Shown here in pieces: positions 26,701 to 35,256 of a stretch of DNA of 64,000 nt; the stretch's first letter is position 1; each line of letters opens with the position of its first letter. The notes below the pieces were generated by a model, which searched no databases, was not told where the DNA came from, and saw nothing but the letters and a program-made list of their open reading frames with translations. This stretch comes from Formosa sediminum. GTDB taxonomy: Bacteria; Bacteroidota; Bacteroidia; Flavobacteriales; Flavobacteriaceae. The translations under genes were made by a program, and so were the position numbers. The stretch covers positions 2,823,001-2,887,000 of the forward strand of contig NZ_CP041637.1 of NCBI RefSeq assembly GCF_007197735.1, in the 5' to 3' direction.

Positions 26701-26734
26701 AAAAAAGCTAACTCTTTAAGAGTTAGCTTTTTTT
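26701..26734. terminator. Bidirectional intrinsic terminator
   Basis: Near-perfect palindrome with core GCTAACTCTT / AAGAGTTAGC, flanked by A6 and T7. Shared by the convergent OmpA-family and MFS genes. Confidence 0.9.
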
Positions 26735-26737
26735 ATT

Positions 26738-27910
26738 TTAATTGTTATTGACTACCTTTTTATAACGTTGTTTTCTTACCATTATAATTACTAAAGCAAT
26801 AAGTACGCCTGATGTGGCCATACCAGCTCCAACCCAGTCTGCAGACGTATAACCATATCCCATGGCAATTGGCAATCCTGCAAAATATGCTCCAGAGGCA
26901 TTTCCTATATTAAAGGCACTTTGGTTTAGTGACGACCCTAAAGTCTCAGAACCTTCAGATGCATTTATAATTGCGACTTGAATTGGTGTTGAAAGGCAAA
27001 ATGTTACCGCTCCAATTATAAATGTCATAATTAAAACCATTACTTTATCTGAGGCTAAGAATGTATTTATAGCTAGACATACAGCCATAGCAGACAAAAT
27101 TAAAATTACGGCATACATAGGGGTAAAACGTTCGGTTAATTTGGCTCCTAAAAAATTTCCAACAACCATACCTAATCCTGCCAATATCATTGCAATAGAA
27201 ACCATCTCGGCTGGATGATGTGCAACATCTGTAATTAATGGAGCAATATAACTATACCAAGCAAAAAAGCCACCTGTTCCTATGGTAGTTAATAAAATAA
27301 TTAGCCACAACTCTAAGCGTTTAAAAATCTTTAAATCATCAAGAAAATGACTTTCAGAAGATTGTTTTAAAAGAGGCATCCAAAACTTAATACTTAATAC
27401 AACTAAAACACCTACAAATCCAACTAATAAAAAAGAGAGATTCCAACTAAAATGTTTACCTAGATAGGTACCTAGGGGTACACCAAGTAAATTTGCAAAC
27501 GTTAATCCGCTAAACATTATCGCAATACCTTGTGCCGATTTTCCTTCTTTAGATAATTTTCCGGCAACAACTGCACCAATTCCAAAAAAGGCACCATGTG
27601 GTAATCCTGATAAAAATCTTAATATAATAAACGAAGAATATCCAGTAGCAAAAGCAGACAAGGTATTAAATATAGTAAACCATAACATTAAGCCTAATAA
27701 AACTTTATTAGCAGGCCATTTACTACCTATACTGGTTAATACAGGGGCACCAACAACAACTCCAAGTGCATAAGCCGAGATAAAGTGTCCAGCTTTAGGA
27801 ATTGTTATATTAAATGCCGCTGAAATTTCTGGTAGAATACCCATAATTACAAATTCTGTTAAACCAATACCAAAACCTCCTATGGCTAATGTTAAAAGAC
27901 CTTTATTCAT
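26738..27910 (-). CDS. MFS transporter, AraJ/YdhP-type drug/H+ antiporter family
   Basis: 390-aa protein with twelve predicted helices. The first helix has GFGIGLTEFVIMGILPEIS and the second loop ISAYALGVVVGAPVLT, both typical of the DHA1 arabinose-efflux-like permeases (AraJ, YdhP, NepI). Motif LSGLPHGAFFGIGAVVAGKL fits helix 4-5. Substrate not readable; sugar or drug efflux are family options. The gene faces away from the hexuronate transporter and shares its 379-bp upstream gap. Confidence 0.9.
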   Translation of the reverse strand: MNKGLLTLAIGGFGIGLTEFVIMGILPEISAAFNITIPKAGHFISAYALGVVVGAPVLTSIGSKWPANKVLLGLMLWFTIFNTLSAFATGYSSFIILRFLSGLPHGAFFGIGAVVAGKLSKEGKSAQGIAIMFSGLTFANLLGVPLGTYLGKHFSWNLSFLLVGFVGVLVVLSIKFWMPLLKQSSESHFLDDLKIFKRLELWLIILLTTIGTGGFFAWYSYIAPLITDVAHHPAEMVSIAMILAGLGMVVGNFLGAKLTERFTPMYAVILILSAMAVCLAINTFLASDKVMVLIMTFIIGAVTFCLSTPIQVAIINASEGSETLGSSLNQSAFNIGNASGAYFAGLPIAMGYGYTSADWVGAGMATSGVLIALVIIMVRKQRYKKVVNNN

Positions 27911-28186
27911 AATTTAATTTTTTACTTACTAGAGCAGGCAAATGTAAGTGGACTTTTGTTTACAAGATTTATTTTCTATTTAAAAATTAGTTAAATCATG
28001 CTATAAATTCAAAATAAACATCAAGTAATACCACAATTTAATGGTTTTAGATGTAGTCTTAATTTCTATTTTATATCATATAAAATCTTCGGTTTTAATT
28101 TAAATAATAATGGTTTTGGGGTTGTAGCTGTAATCATATTAATTAAGTGTCGTTATTTTCTTATAGTTACAATTTTTATTATTAAT

Positions 28187-28204
28187 AATGCAATCGATAA
28201 CATT
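28187..28204. promoter_or_regulatory. LacI-type operator-like palindrome
   Basis: 18-bp imperfect palindrome centred on CG: AATGCAATC / GATAACATT, 7 of 9 positions complementary. It resembles the TGnAAnCG-centred sites of LacI-family regulators and lies 86 bp before the transporter start. Confidence 0.35.
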
Positions 28205-28220
28205 TTTGATAAAACTATTA

Positions 28221-28238
28221 GTTTTTGTCGATAAACAA
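28221..28238. promoter_or_regulatory. Second, weaker operator-like element
   Basis: GTTTTTGTC / GATAAACAA, again centred on CG, with 6 of 9 positions complementary. It lies 34 bp (about three helical turns) after the first element. Confidence 0.25.
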
Positions 28239-28289
28239 CATTATTTTTACTAAACAAATAAACTAAAAATAATATTTTAAAATTTTTTT

Positions 28290-29738
28290 ATGAAAACAAC
28301 CGACGTTATTGAAAAAAAGTCCAAGTACCGGTGGACAATCGTAGCCATGTTGTTTATGGCTACCGCCGTAAATTATTTAGACAGACAAGTACTTTCTCTA
28401 ACCTGGAAAGATTTTATTGCTCCAGAGTTTCATTGGACTGATAATGATTATGGAACTATAACTGCATTATTTTCTCTTTTTTATGCCATTAGCTTACTAT
28501 TTGCAGGTCGTCTTGTAGATTGGTTAGACACCAAAAAAGGATTTATGTGGGCCATTGGAGTCTGGTCTTTAGGAGCTGTATTACATGCATTTTGTGGTAT
28601 TGCAACTTCTGGAATTTTAACAGGACATTGGTTTGTAGGGTTTGAAGAAGCAAGCCATTATATATCTCAAGTAGAAGACGTATCTCGTGTATTAAATGTA
28701 AGTGTTGCCTTATTTATTTTTGCACGTTTAGTTTTAGCGATTGGTGAAGCAGGAAATTTTCCGGCAGCAATTAAAACAACTGCAGAATTTTTTCCTAAAA
28801 AAGATAGAGCATATGCAACTAGTATTTTTAACGCAGGAGCTACAGTAGGAGCATTAGCAGCACCATTAATAATTCCATTATTGGCTAAACATTATGGATG
28901 GGAATCTGCATTTATAGTAATTGGTGCGCTTGGATTCATTTGGATGGGATGGTGGCAATTTGGTTATAATAAACCACATTTACACCCTAAAGTAAATCCT
29001 GCAGAATTAGAATACATTAATCAAGATGTAGAGCCAGTTAAAAAAGATAATGAACTTGGTAAAAAAATCACCTTTAAACAACTTTTTAAATATAAACAAA
29101 CTTGGGCATTTGCTTTTGGTAAGTTTATGACAGATGGCGTGTGGTGGTTTTATTTATTTTGGACACCAGCTTACTTAAGCTCTGTATATGGTATGGAATC
29201 GTCAGATCCTGTTTCACAGTTTGCTTTATTTGTATTATATGCCATTACTTTATTATCGATTATTGGAGGTTGGTTACCAACTTATTTTGTTGAGAAAAAA
29301 GGGATGAATCCATATGCTGGCCGTATGCGAGCAATGCTTATTTTTGCTTTTTTTCCACTATTAGCTATTGTTGCTCAACCTTTAGGGCATGTATCGTATT
29401 GGTTTCCTGTAATTATAATTGGTATCGCAGGTGCTGCACACCAAGCATGGTCTGCAAATATATTTACTACAGTCGGTGATATGTTTCCTAAATCTGCTAT
29501 AGCAACTGTAACAGGGATAGGAGGTTTGGCAGGTGGTGTAGGATCTACTTTTATTAATAAAGGATCTGGTATACTGTTTGATTATTCGGCAGAAACAAAC
29601 ATGAATTTTTTAGGTTATGAAGGTATAGAAGCAGGTTATTTTATTGTGTTTACATTTTGTGCTTTAGCTTATTTAATTGGTTGGATTGTGATGAAAACAT
29701 TAGTACCAAAATATGAACCTATTACAGATTTAGAATAA
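28290..29738 (+). CDS. MFS transporter, hexuronate (ExuT)-type anion:cation symporter family
   Basis: 482-aa permease with twelve helices. The N-terminus (RWTIVAMLFMATAVNYLDRQVLSLTW) with the NYLDR motif is the hallmark of the ACS/hexuronate transporter branch. Further matches are ARLVLAIGEAGNFPAAIKTTAEFFP with the RxxxG..E.GNFPA pattern and a late GLAGGVGSTFINKGSG segment. An insertion around residues 108-135 (SGILTGHWFVGFEEASHY...) is longer than in enterobacterial ExuT. In algal-polysaccharide degraders these carry unsaturated uronic acids, but no uronate-catabolic gene is in this window, so the substrate is inferred from family only. Confidence 0.88.
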   Translation: MKTTDVIEKKSKYRWTIVAMLFMATAVNYLDRQVLSLTWKDFIAPEFHWTDNDYGTITALFSLFYAISLLFAGRLVDWLDTKKGFMWAIGVWSLGAVLHAFCGIATSGILTGHWFVGFEEASHYISQVEDVSRVLNVSVALFIFARLVLAIGEAGNFPAAIKTTAEFFPKKDRAYATSIFNAGATVGALAAPLIIPLLAKHYGWESAFIVIGALGFIWMGWWQFGYNKPHLHPKVNPAELEYINQDVEPVKKDNELGKKITFKQLFKYKQTWAFAFGKFMTDGVWWFYLFWTPAYLSSVYGMESSDPVSQFALFVLYAITLLSIIGGWLPTYFVEKKGMNPYAGRMRAMLIFAFFPLLAIVAQPLGHVSYWFPVIIIGIAGAAHQAWSANIFTTVGDMFPKSAIATVTGIGGLAGGVGSTFINKGSGILFDYSAETNMNFLGYEGIEAGYFIVFTFCALAYLIGWIVMKTLVPKYEPITDLE

Positions 29739-29766
29739 CCCCCAATCTATTTATGATTATATATAT

Positions 29767-29797
29767 AAAGGAATGTGCATTAACACATTCCTTTTTT
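29767..29797 (+). terminator. Intrinsic terminator after the hexuronate-type transporter
   Basis: 11-bp stem AAAGGAATGTG / CACATTCCTTT, 6-nt loop, then the rest of a T-run. Confidence 0.88.
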
Positions 29798-30066
29798 GTG
29801 TTTTTAATTGATTTAAATAAGAAACAACTTGTGAATTAAGATTTTAAATACCAAAAACAAATAATAGTTATAATTGTAATAAGAATGTTGTGGTAATAAT
29901 TTAAAATTAGTACTAAAAATGCGATATTTGTATCTGAATTTGCGCAAAGGATAGAAGTAACATCCTTTTTTAATGCATAGCAATTAAAAAAGATATAACG
30001 AATAGCCTGACAGATTTTAATTTTTACTAAAACTGATGCGCTCTAAAAATATAAGATTTACAAATT
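29798..30066 (+). promoter_or_regulatory. Leader region of the small membrane protein / ettA unit, with a hairpin at 29946-29972
   Basis: AT-rich gap without a gene. A 7-bp stem AAAGGAT / ATCCTTT (29946-29952 with 29962-29968) runs into a T-run about 95 bp before the first start codon. As no gene ends directly before it, this could be a leader attenuator, or a weak second terminator for readthrough from the transporter. No exact TAnnTTTG box was found. Confidence 0.35.
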
Positions 30067-30249
30067 ATGGCAATGAATAAAAATACGGTTTTAGCTTGGG
30101 CAACAACCATTATGATTGTAGTAGGATTAGCTTTAATCGCTTTAGGAGCTTTTAGATATGAAGATGTAGCAGGCTGGGGATTTGCAGCTGTAGGCATTGG
30201 TTTTTTTGCTATTGCTTGGGTATTTAACGCATTAAAAGGAAGAGTATAA
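30067..30249 (+). CDS. Small conserved membrane protein encoded directly before ettA
   Basis: 60-aa protein with two hydrophobic helices (TVLAWATTIMIVVGLALIALGAF and GWGFAAVGIGFFAIAWVFNAL) and a basic C-terminus (KGRV), suggesting a hairpin with both ends in the cytoplasm. Its stop is 2 bp before the ettA ATG, so the two are translated from one mRNA. I recall this as a named small-protein family in flavobacteria (CAL67264 family) without known function; the coupling to a ribosome throttle protein hints at energy sensing but that is speculation. Confidence 0.82.
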   Translation: MAMNKNTVLAWATTIMIVVGLALIALGAFRYEDVAGWGFAAVGIGFFAIAWVFNALKGRV

Positions 30250-30251
30250 TT

Positions 30252-31943
30252 ATGAGTGACGATAAGAAAGTAATTTTTTCAATGTCTGGATTAACCAAGA
30301 CATTCCCTGGTGCAAACACACCAGTTTTAAAGAATATTTATTTAAGTTTTTTTTACGGCGCAAAAATTGGGATTTTAGGTCTTAACGGTTCTGGAAAATC
30401 GACTTTATTAAAAATTATCGCTGGAGTTGATAAAAATTTTCAAGGCGATGTAACCTTTCTTCAAGACTATTCTGTAGGATATCTAGAACAAGAACCACAG
30501 TTAGATGAAGATAAAACGGTAATGGAAATAGTGCGTGAAGGTGCTGCCGAAACTGTTGCTATACTTGAAGAGTATAATAAAATTAACGACATGTTTGGCT
30601 TAGAAGAAATCTATTCTGACGCCGATAAAATGGATAAGTTAATGGCACGTCAGGCAGAACTTCAAGACCAAATTGATGCTTCTAATGCTTGGGAGTTAGA
30701 TACAAAATTAGAAATCGCCATGGATGCTTTACGTACGCCTGATGGGGATAAGAAAATTAGTGTATTATCTGGTGGAGAACGCAGACGTGTTGCGCTTTGT
30801 CGTTTACTTTTAAAAGAACCAGATGTATTGCTTTTAGACGAACCTACCAACCACTTAGATGCAGAATCTGTACATTGGTTAGAACAACATTTAGCACAAT
30901 ATAAAGGGACTGTAATAGCTGTAACACACGATAGATACTTTTTAGATAATGTTGCAGGCTGGATTTTAGAATTAGATCGGGGTGAAGGTATCCCTTGGAA
31001 AGGAAATTATTCGTCTTGGTTAGATCAAAAATCAAAACGTTTAGCTCAAGAAAGTAAAACAGCTTCTAAACGTCAGAAAACTTTAGAGCGAGAATTAGAT
31101 TGGGTACGCCAAGGTGCAAAAGGGCGTCAAACCAAACAGAAAGCGCGTTTAAAGAATTACGATAAATTAATGAGTCAAGATCAAAAACAGCTTGACGAAA
31201 AATTAGAAATTTATATCCCTAACGGACCGCGTTTGGGTACGAATGTGATTGAAGCCAAAGGTATTAGTAAAGGTTTTGATGATAAACTGCTATATGAAGA
31301 TTTAAACTTTAACCTTCCACAAGCTGGTATTGTTGGAATTATTGGTCCCAATGGTGCTGGTAAAACAACTATTTTCAGAATGATAATGGGAGAACAAGAA
31401 CCAGATAAAGGCTCTTTTGAGGTAGGAGACACTGCAAAAATTGCTTATGTAGACCAAAGTCACTCGAATATTGATCCGGAAAAAACCATTTGGCAAAACT
31501 TTAGTGACGAACAAGAACTGATTTTAATGGGGGGCAAGGAAGTAAATTCTAGAGCATATTTAAGTCGTTTTAACTTTTCTGGAGGCGAACAAAACAAGAA
31601 AGTAAAATTACTTTCTGGAGGTGAGCGTAACCGTTTACATTTAGCCATGACGCTTAAAGAAGAAGGAAATGTATTGCTTTTAGATGAGCCTACAAACGAT
31701 TTAGATGTGAATACGTTACGTGCGTTAGAAGAAGGTTTAGAAAACTTTGCTGGTTGTGCTGTAGTAATTAGTCACGATAGATGGTTTTTAGATAGAATAT
31801 GTACGCATATATTAGCTTTTGAAGGTGATAGCCAAGTATATTTCTTTGAAGGTAGTTTTAGTGAATACGAAGAAAATAAAAAGAAACGTTTAGGAGGTGA
31901 TTTAATGCCCAAACGTATTAAGTATAAAAAATTAGTTCGTTAA
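30252..31943 (+). CDS. ettA: Energy-dependent translational throttle protein EttA (ABC-F ATPase)
   Basis: 563-aa soluble tandem ABC ATPase that binds the ribosomal E site and gates translation initiation according to the ADP/ATP ratio. First cassette: Walker A GLNGSGKST (about residue 43), signature LSGGERRR, Walker B with LLLDEPTNHLD. Then the linker helices (ELDWVRQGAKGRQTKQKARL), which are typical of EttA, and a second cassette with GPNGAGKTT, LSGGERNR and LLLDEPTNDLD. Length and the arm region match EttA rather than Uup or antibiotic-resistance ABC-F proteins. Translationally coupled to the small membrane protein upstream. Confidence 0.95.
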   Translation: MSDDKKVIFSMSGLTKTFPGANTPVLKNIYLSFFYGAKIGILGLNGSGKSTLLKIIAGVDKNFQGDVTFLQDYSVGYLEQEPQLDEDKTVMEIVREGAAETVAILEEYNKINDMFGLEEIYSDADKMDKLMARQAELQDQIDASNAWELDTKLEIAMDALRTPDGDKKISVLSGGERRRVALCRLLLKEPDVLLLDEPTNHLDAESVHWLEQHLAQYKGTVIAVTHDRYFLDNVAGWILELDRGEGIPWKGNYSSWLDQKSKRLAQESKTASKRQKTLERELDWVRQGAKGRQTKQKARLKNYDKLMSQDQKQLDEKLEIYIPNGPRLGTNVIEAKGISKGFDDKLLYEDLNFNLPQAGIVGIIGPNGAGKTTIFRMIMGEQEPDKGSFEVGDTAKIAYVDQSHSNIDPEKTIWQNFSDEQELILMGGKEVNSRAYLSRFNFSGGEQNKKVKLLSGGERNRLHLAMTLKEEGNVLLLDEPTNDLDVNTLRALEEGLENFAGCAVVISHDRWFLDRICTHILAFEGDSQVYFFEGSFSEYEENKKKRLGGDLMPKRIKYKKLVR

Positions 31944-31964
31944 TTTTTATATACATATAAACAT

Positions 31965-32002
31965 AAAAAGAGCCTATAATTATTTATTATAGGCTCTTTT
32001 TT
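31965..32002. terminator. Bidirectional intrinsic terminator
   Basis: Stem AAAAAGAGCCTATAAT with its complement, 5-nt loop TATTT, T-run of six. Lies between ettA and the convergent small membrane protein gene. Confidence 0.9.
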
Positions 32003-32017
32003 ATCTTTTAAATTTCT

Positions 32018-32266
32018 TTAATTATTGTTATATAAATGTCCTTCTGTAAAATCTTTATATTTTTCTTCTTGTACCTCAGTATCTAAATAATTTAAATTGG
32101 AAAGACGTTTGTTTTCTTCGTTTAATTTATAAGTTTTACGCATACCTAAAATTAACAATACCAGTAAAACACTTACGATAATTAATAAACTAATAACAAT
32201 TTCTTTTTCTTGAATTAACAGTAAAGTATGACTAGATAGCTTGAATTGAGATAATACAATTGACAT
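32018..32266 (-). CDS. Small single-pass membrane protein of unknown function
   Basis: 82 aa. A hydrophobic segment (about residues 21-41, EIVISLLIIVSVLLVLLILGM) is followed by a charged, partly coiled-coil tail ending YKDFTEGHLYNNN. It has its own gap and terminator, no overlapping gene and a sensible start, which supports a real gene. I recall similar tails in other flavobacterial small proteins but know no function. Confidence 0.7.
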   Translation of the reverse strand: MSIVLSQFKLSSHTLLLIQEKEIVISLLIIVSVLLVLLILGMRKTYKLNEENKRLSNLNYLDTEVQEEKYKDFTEGHLYNNN

Positions 32267-32339
32267 GATAAAATATATTTGTTAGACTAATAGCGTTTCA
32301 AATATAAAATAAAATATCAATACTTACACAATTAATTTA

Positions 32340-33116
32340 TTAATTTTTTGAATACCAATCAAGTAGCGTTACTTTAATGGTCTTGTTTTTTGCTTCAATT
32401 AAGCTTTTAAAGTAATTAATATCGCTTAGCCCGTCTGTACCACGGTAATGATAAGGTATAACCTCTTTAGGCTTAAAATCTAAAACTGCATCTGCAGCAT
32501 TTTTAACAGGCATAGTATAAGGTAAATTCATACATACAAATGCTAAATCTATATTTTTTAAATTACGCATTTCAGGAATATCTTCTGTATCCCCAGAAAT
32601 GTAAATTCTTGTATCTGATTGAGATAGGAGGTAGCCATTACCTCTTCCTTTTGCATGAAATTTTAAAGCTTCATCACGTAAATTATACATAGGTATGGCT
32701 TCTATCTTTATATCTTCGTAAGTGGTCGTTTCTCCATTTTTAATAATAAGAGTTTGCTTTTTTAAGTCAGGAGTTAATTTATCTGCTACAGCTTGTGGAG
32801 CAATAATAGTAGTAGCTTGTTGTGTTACAGCTTCTAACGTTTCAATATTTAAGTGATCTCCATGGATATCTGTAATTAGAATAAGATTAGGTGTATCTTG
32901 TCCTTTAAATGCTTCTGCACCACCTACAGGATCAAAATATATCACGATGTTTTTCATTTTCATAATAAAGGTTGCATGTGAAATAGGTGTAATTTTTGTG
33001 TTTTGTTTAATTAGGGTTGTATCTAATTTTGGAACAAGATATCCTTTATAAGAAGTATTAAAACTATAAGTAGTTATAGATGATAATAAAACTGCAATAA
33101 AAAATATTTTTTTCAT
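32340..33116 (-). CDS. Exported MBL-fold metallo-hydrolase
   Basis: 258-aa protein with a signal peptide (MKKIFFIAVLLSSITTYSF). The metallo-beta-lactamase metal motif appears as DIHGDH (about residues 84-89) in the segment LILITDIHGDHLNIETLEAV: the first position of HxHxDH is Asp instead of His. Later ligands are IYISGDTEDIPEM and EVIPYHYRG. It resembles the UPF0173 hydrolase at 16151-16828 but is exported. The Asp variant recurs in Bacteroidota MBL proteins, so it is likely functional, perhaps with altered metal preference. Substrate unknown. Confidence 0.87.
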   Translation of the reverse strand: MKKIFFIAVLLSSITTYSFNTSYKGYLVPKLDTTLIKQNTKITPISHATFIMKMKNIVIYFDPVGGAEAFKGQDTPNLILITDIHGDHLNIETLEAVTQQATTIIAPQAVADKLTPDLKKQTLIIKNGETTTYEDIKIEAIPMYNLRDEALKFHAKGRGNGYLLSQSDTRIYISGDTEDIPEMRNLKNIDLAFVCMNLPYTMPVKNAADAVLDFKPKEVIPYHYRGTDGLSDINYFKSLIEAKNKTIKVTLLDWYSKN

Positions 33117-33151
33117 AATAAGAGTGTGTTTTAAATTTATAAAAATGCAAA

Positions 33152-34168
33152 TTACTTTGTGTGAGCATTCATAAAATTAATAATAAATGTAGTAATAAAT
33201 TCGCCTTTATGGTTAGAATAATTTATACTACTATCGGTTGTACTAATATGTAAATAGTGCACACCTTTTCGTTTTCCAAAGTAATGTATAAATTTTTTAA
33301 TTTTTTTGAGACTAAACCCTTCTGTATTGTCTGCCTTACAAGAGTTTATAATATTGCAATCTATTTGTATTCCAAAAGGGGAACCTGAAATTGTTTGTTT
33401 TACTTTTTTTAATTCTTTTTTAAATGTAGTTGTTTGCTTAACCTCAATACTTTCATAAGTACTAACATGAATTTGTTTCATTTTTTGAATGGTCTTTAAA
33501 ATTGAATTAGAAATGGTTTGTTCGTGTAAACCAAATACAAAATAGTGTTTTAAAAATCCTTCAGCATAAGCATAAATAAATCCATTACCATTATGTTTTC
33601 CTTTTTTAGGTTTAAATTTAGTATGAGCACTTAAATTTAAAGTATTAATAGGTGTATTAAGTGCTAAAGCGCAGCCTTTAATAATACCATACGCGTTATT
33701 TTGAGTACCACCAACAATTATAGGTGTTTTACCTGATTTTTTTAAGGTATAAATTATATGTGTAATCTCTTTGTTTATTTTGGCTATGTGTTTTTTTGCT
33801 TTAGCAAGCTGTTTATCTATTGTTAAATCTAGAGTTTTTACTTTATTTAACTCTTTATCAAAATTTAGACTGCCAAGAATTAATACTCTATGAGGTATTA
33901 AATATGTATTAATCTTAAAATTTATTAACGATTTTAATGTTGCATCCCAAGTATAAGTCGTATTTTGGTAGCTTAAATGGGTTAATAAATTATTATATTC
34001 TGGTAAGCCTATTATAATATAATCAACATCTAAAGCGTTAATATATTCGTATATATTAGTGCAGGATGCTGGTAATAGTTTTATATGTTGACCAAATTTA
34101 GTTTCAGAAGAACGGATATCTAATAGTTTGGAAAGATCTTTAGATGTAAAAACGTTAAGTTTATCCAT
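33152..34168 (-). CDS. Arginase/formimidoylglutamase-fold protein with degraded metal site
   Basis: 338 aa from ATG 34168 (MDKLNVFTSKDLSK); an upstream frame to 34270 gives only an AT-rich leader. The fold is recognisable as the flavobacterial HutG-like arginase family: IIVGGTQNNAYGIIKG (about residue 152), INTLNLSAHTKFKPKKGKHNGNGF (about 177) and FGIQIDCNIINSC (about 264). In active relatives these read GG[GD]H, DPHADFR and DxD. Here the His is Gln, the first motif Asp residues are Ser and Lys, and the second Asp of DxD is Asn, so most Mn2+ ligands are gone. The frame is intact and full length, so a pseudoenzyme or recently inactivated gene are both possible. hutI lies one gene away. Confidence 0.8.
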   Translation of the reverse strand: MDKLNVFTSKDLSKLLDIRSSETKFGQHIKLLPASCTNIYEYINALDVDYIIIGLPEYNNLLTHLSYQNTTYTWDATLKSLINFKINTYLIPHRVLILGSLNFDKELNKVKTLDLTIDKQLAKAKKHIAKINKEITHIIYTLKKSGKTPIIVGGTQNNAYGIIKGCALALNTPINTLNLSAHTKFKPKKGKHNGNGFIYAYAEGFLKHYFVFGLHEQTISNSILKTIQKMKQIHVSTYESIEVKQTTTFKKELKKVKQTISGSPFGIQIDCNIINSCKADNTEGFSLKKIKKFIHYFGKRKGVHYLHISTTDSSINYSNHKGEFITTFIINFMNAHTK

Positions 34169-34293
34169 TATAAGTATAAGTTTTTTTAGATTTAAAAGTA
34201 CTATTTTTTGTTTTATGAACTTAAAATTAATATTATTAGCAACGATATAAATTAAACATTTTATTAACAAATTACAGATTATTTAATTAAATT

Positions 34294-35178
34294 ATGGAAC
34301 AAAACACATCAAATAACGGCTTAAAAATAGCTCTAGGTGTTGCATTGGTATTATTTTTGGGAACAGCATTCTATACATTCGATCTTATGAAAAAAAAGAA
34401 CGAAACAGAAGCCCAACTTAAAGCCGAGAAAGAATTAGTAATGACGGATTTAAGTAATATGGCAAAACAGTATGATGTTGCCATTAGTGAAAATGAGATT
34501 GCAAATACAAATTTAATTGAAGCACGATCAAGAATTCAAGGTTTAATAGACTCTCTTCAAATTTCTGAAACTAACGTTAAAAGTTTATGGCAATACAAGC
34601 AAAAATATTTGAATTTACAGAAGGAAATGGACTTTTTATTAGATGAAAATGATAAACTTAAAACTCAAAATAATTTATTATCGACGTCTTTAGACAGTAC
34701 ACGAACACGTTTAGAAGAACGTAATATGTTTTCTGATTCATTATTAGTTCAAAACTCAGCATTAGCAGAAGTTGTAGAAAATGCTGCTGTTTTAAATGCT
34801 GTTAATTTAAAAGGTTTTGGAGTAATAGAGCGTAGTTCTGGAAAACTTATTCCTACAGAACGTGCAAGACGTGCAGATAAGATTAGAGTTTGTTTTACTG
34901 TCGCTAAGAATAGTTTAGTGCAAGCTGGAGACCAAGAGTTATATATACAAGTTATAGATCCTAATAACAATGTTATGGGAGTTAATGAGCAAGTTATATT
35001 TGGAGAAAAAGCATTAAACTACAGTTTAATTAGTCGTTTTAATTACGAAAATGCCAGTTTAAATGTTTGTGAATTTGTCGCAACTGTTGGAGATGATAAG
35101 TTTGAATCTGGCCGATACATAGTAAATGTGTATAATGAAAAGGATTTAGTATCTACATCTGAGTTTACATTGAAGTAA
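34294..35178 (+). CDS. Membrane-anchored coiled-coil protein of unknown function
   Basis: 294 aa. One N-terminal membrane helix (LKIALGVALVLFLGTAFYTF, about residues 11-30) without a cleavage site, a long coiled coil (about 34-155, rich in Glu/Lys/Leu with regular heptads), then a globular beta-rich domain (about 165-294) with IRVCFTVAKNSLV, DQELYIQVIDPNNNV and YIVNVYNEKDLVSTSEFTL. Topology is probably N-in with the coiled coil in the periplasm. Conserved-looking in flavobacteria next to hutI by recollection; function unknown. Divergent from the arginase-fold gene. Confidence 0.82.
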   Translation: MEQNTSNNGLKIALGVALVLFLGTAFYTFDLMKKKNETEAQLKAEKELVMTDLSNMAKQYDVAISENEIANTNLIEARSRIQGLIDSLQISETNVKSLWQYKQKYLNLQKEMDFLLDENDKLKTQNNLLSTSLDSTRTRLEERNMFSDSLLVQNSALAEVVENAAVLNAVNLKGFGVIERSSGKLIPTERARRADKIRVCFTVAKNSLVQAGDQELYIQVIDPNNNVMGVNEQVIFGEKALNYSLISRFNYENASLNVCEFVATVGDDKFESGRYIVNVYNEKDLVSTSEFTLK

Positions 35179-35194
35179 ATTTTATATACTTTTT

Positions 35195-35241
35195 AAAAAA
35201 AAAATACCGAATGATTAAAGCAATCGTTCGGTATTTTTTTT
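35195..35241. terminator. Bidirectional intrinsic terminator
   Basis: Stem ATACCGAATGATT paired with AATCGTTCGGTAT (one T-G pair), 5-nt loop, long A- and T-runs on the two sides. Shared by the coiled-coil gene and hutI. Confidence 0.88.
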
Positions 35242-35256
35242 GTATTAGATTTATTA

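Larger units (their letters stand above)
27911..28289. other. 379-bp divergent intergenic region
   Basis: Very AT-rich gap between two divergent MFS genes. No open frame or RNA gene is supported. The right half holds two operator-like elements in front of the hexuronate-type transporter gene (annotated at 28187-28204 and 28221-28238). No exact TAnnTTTG box was found near either start. Confidence 0.6.
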
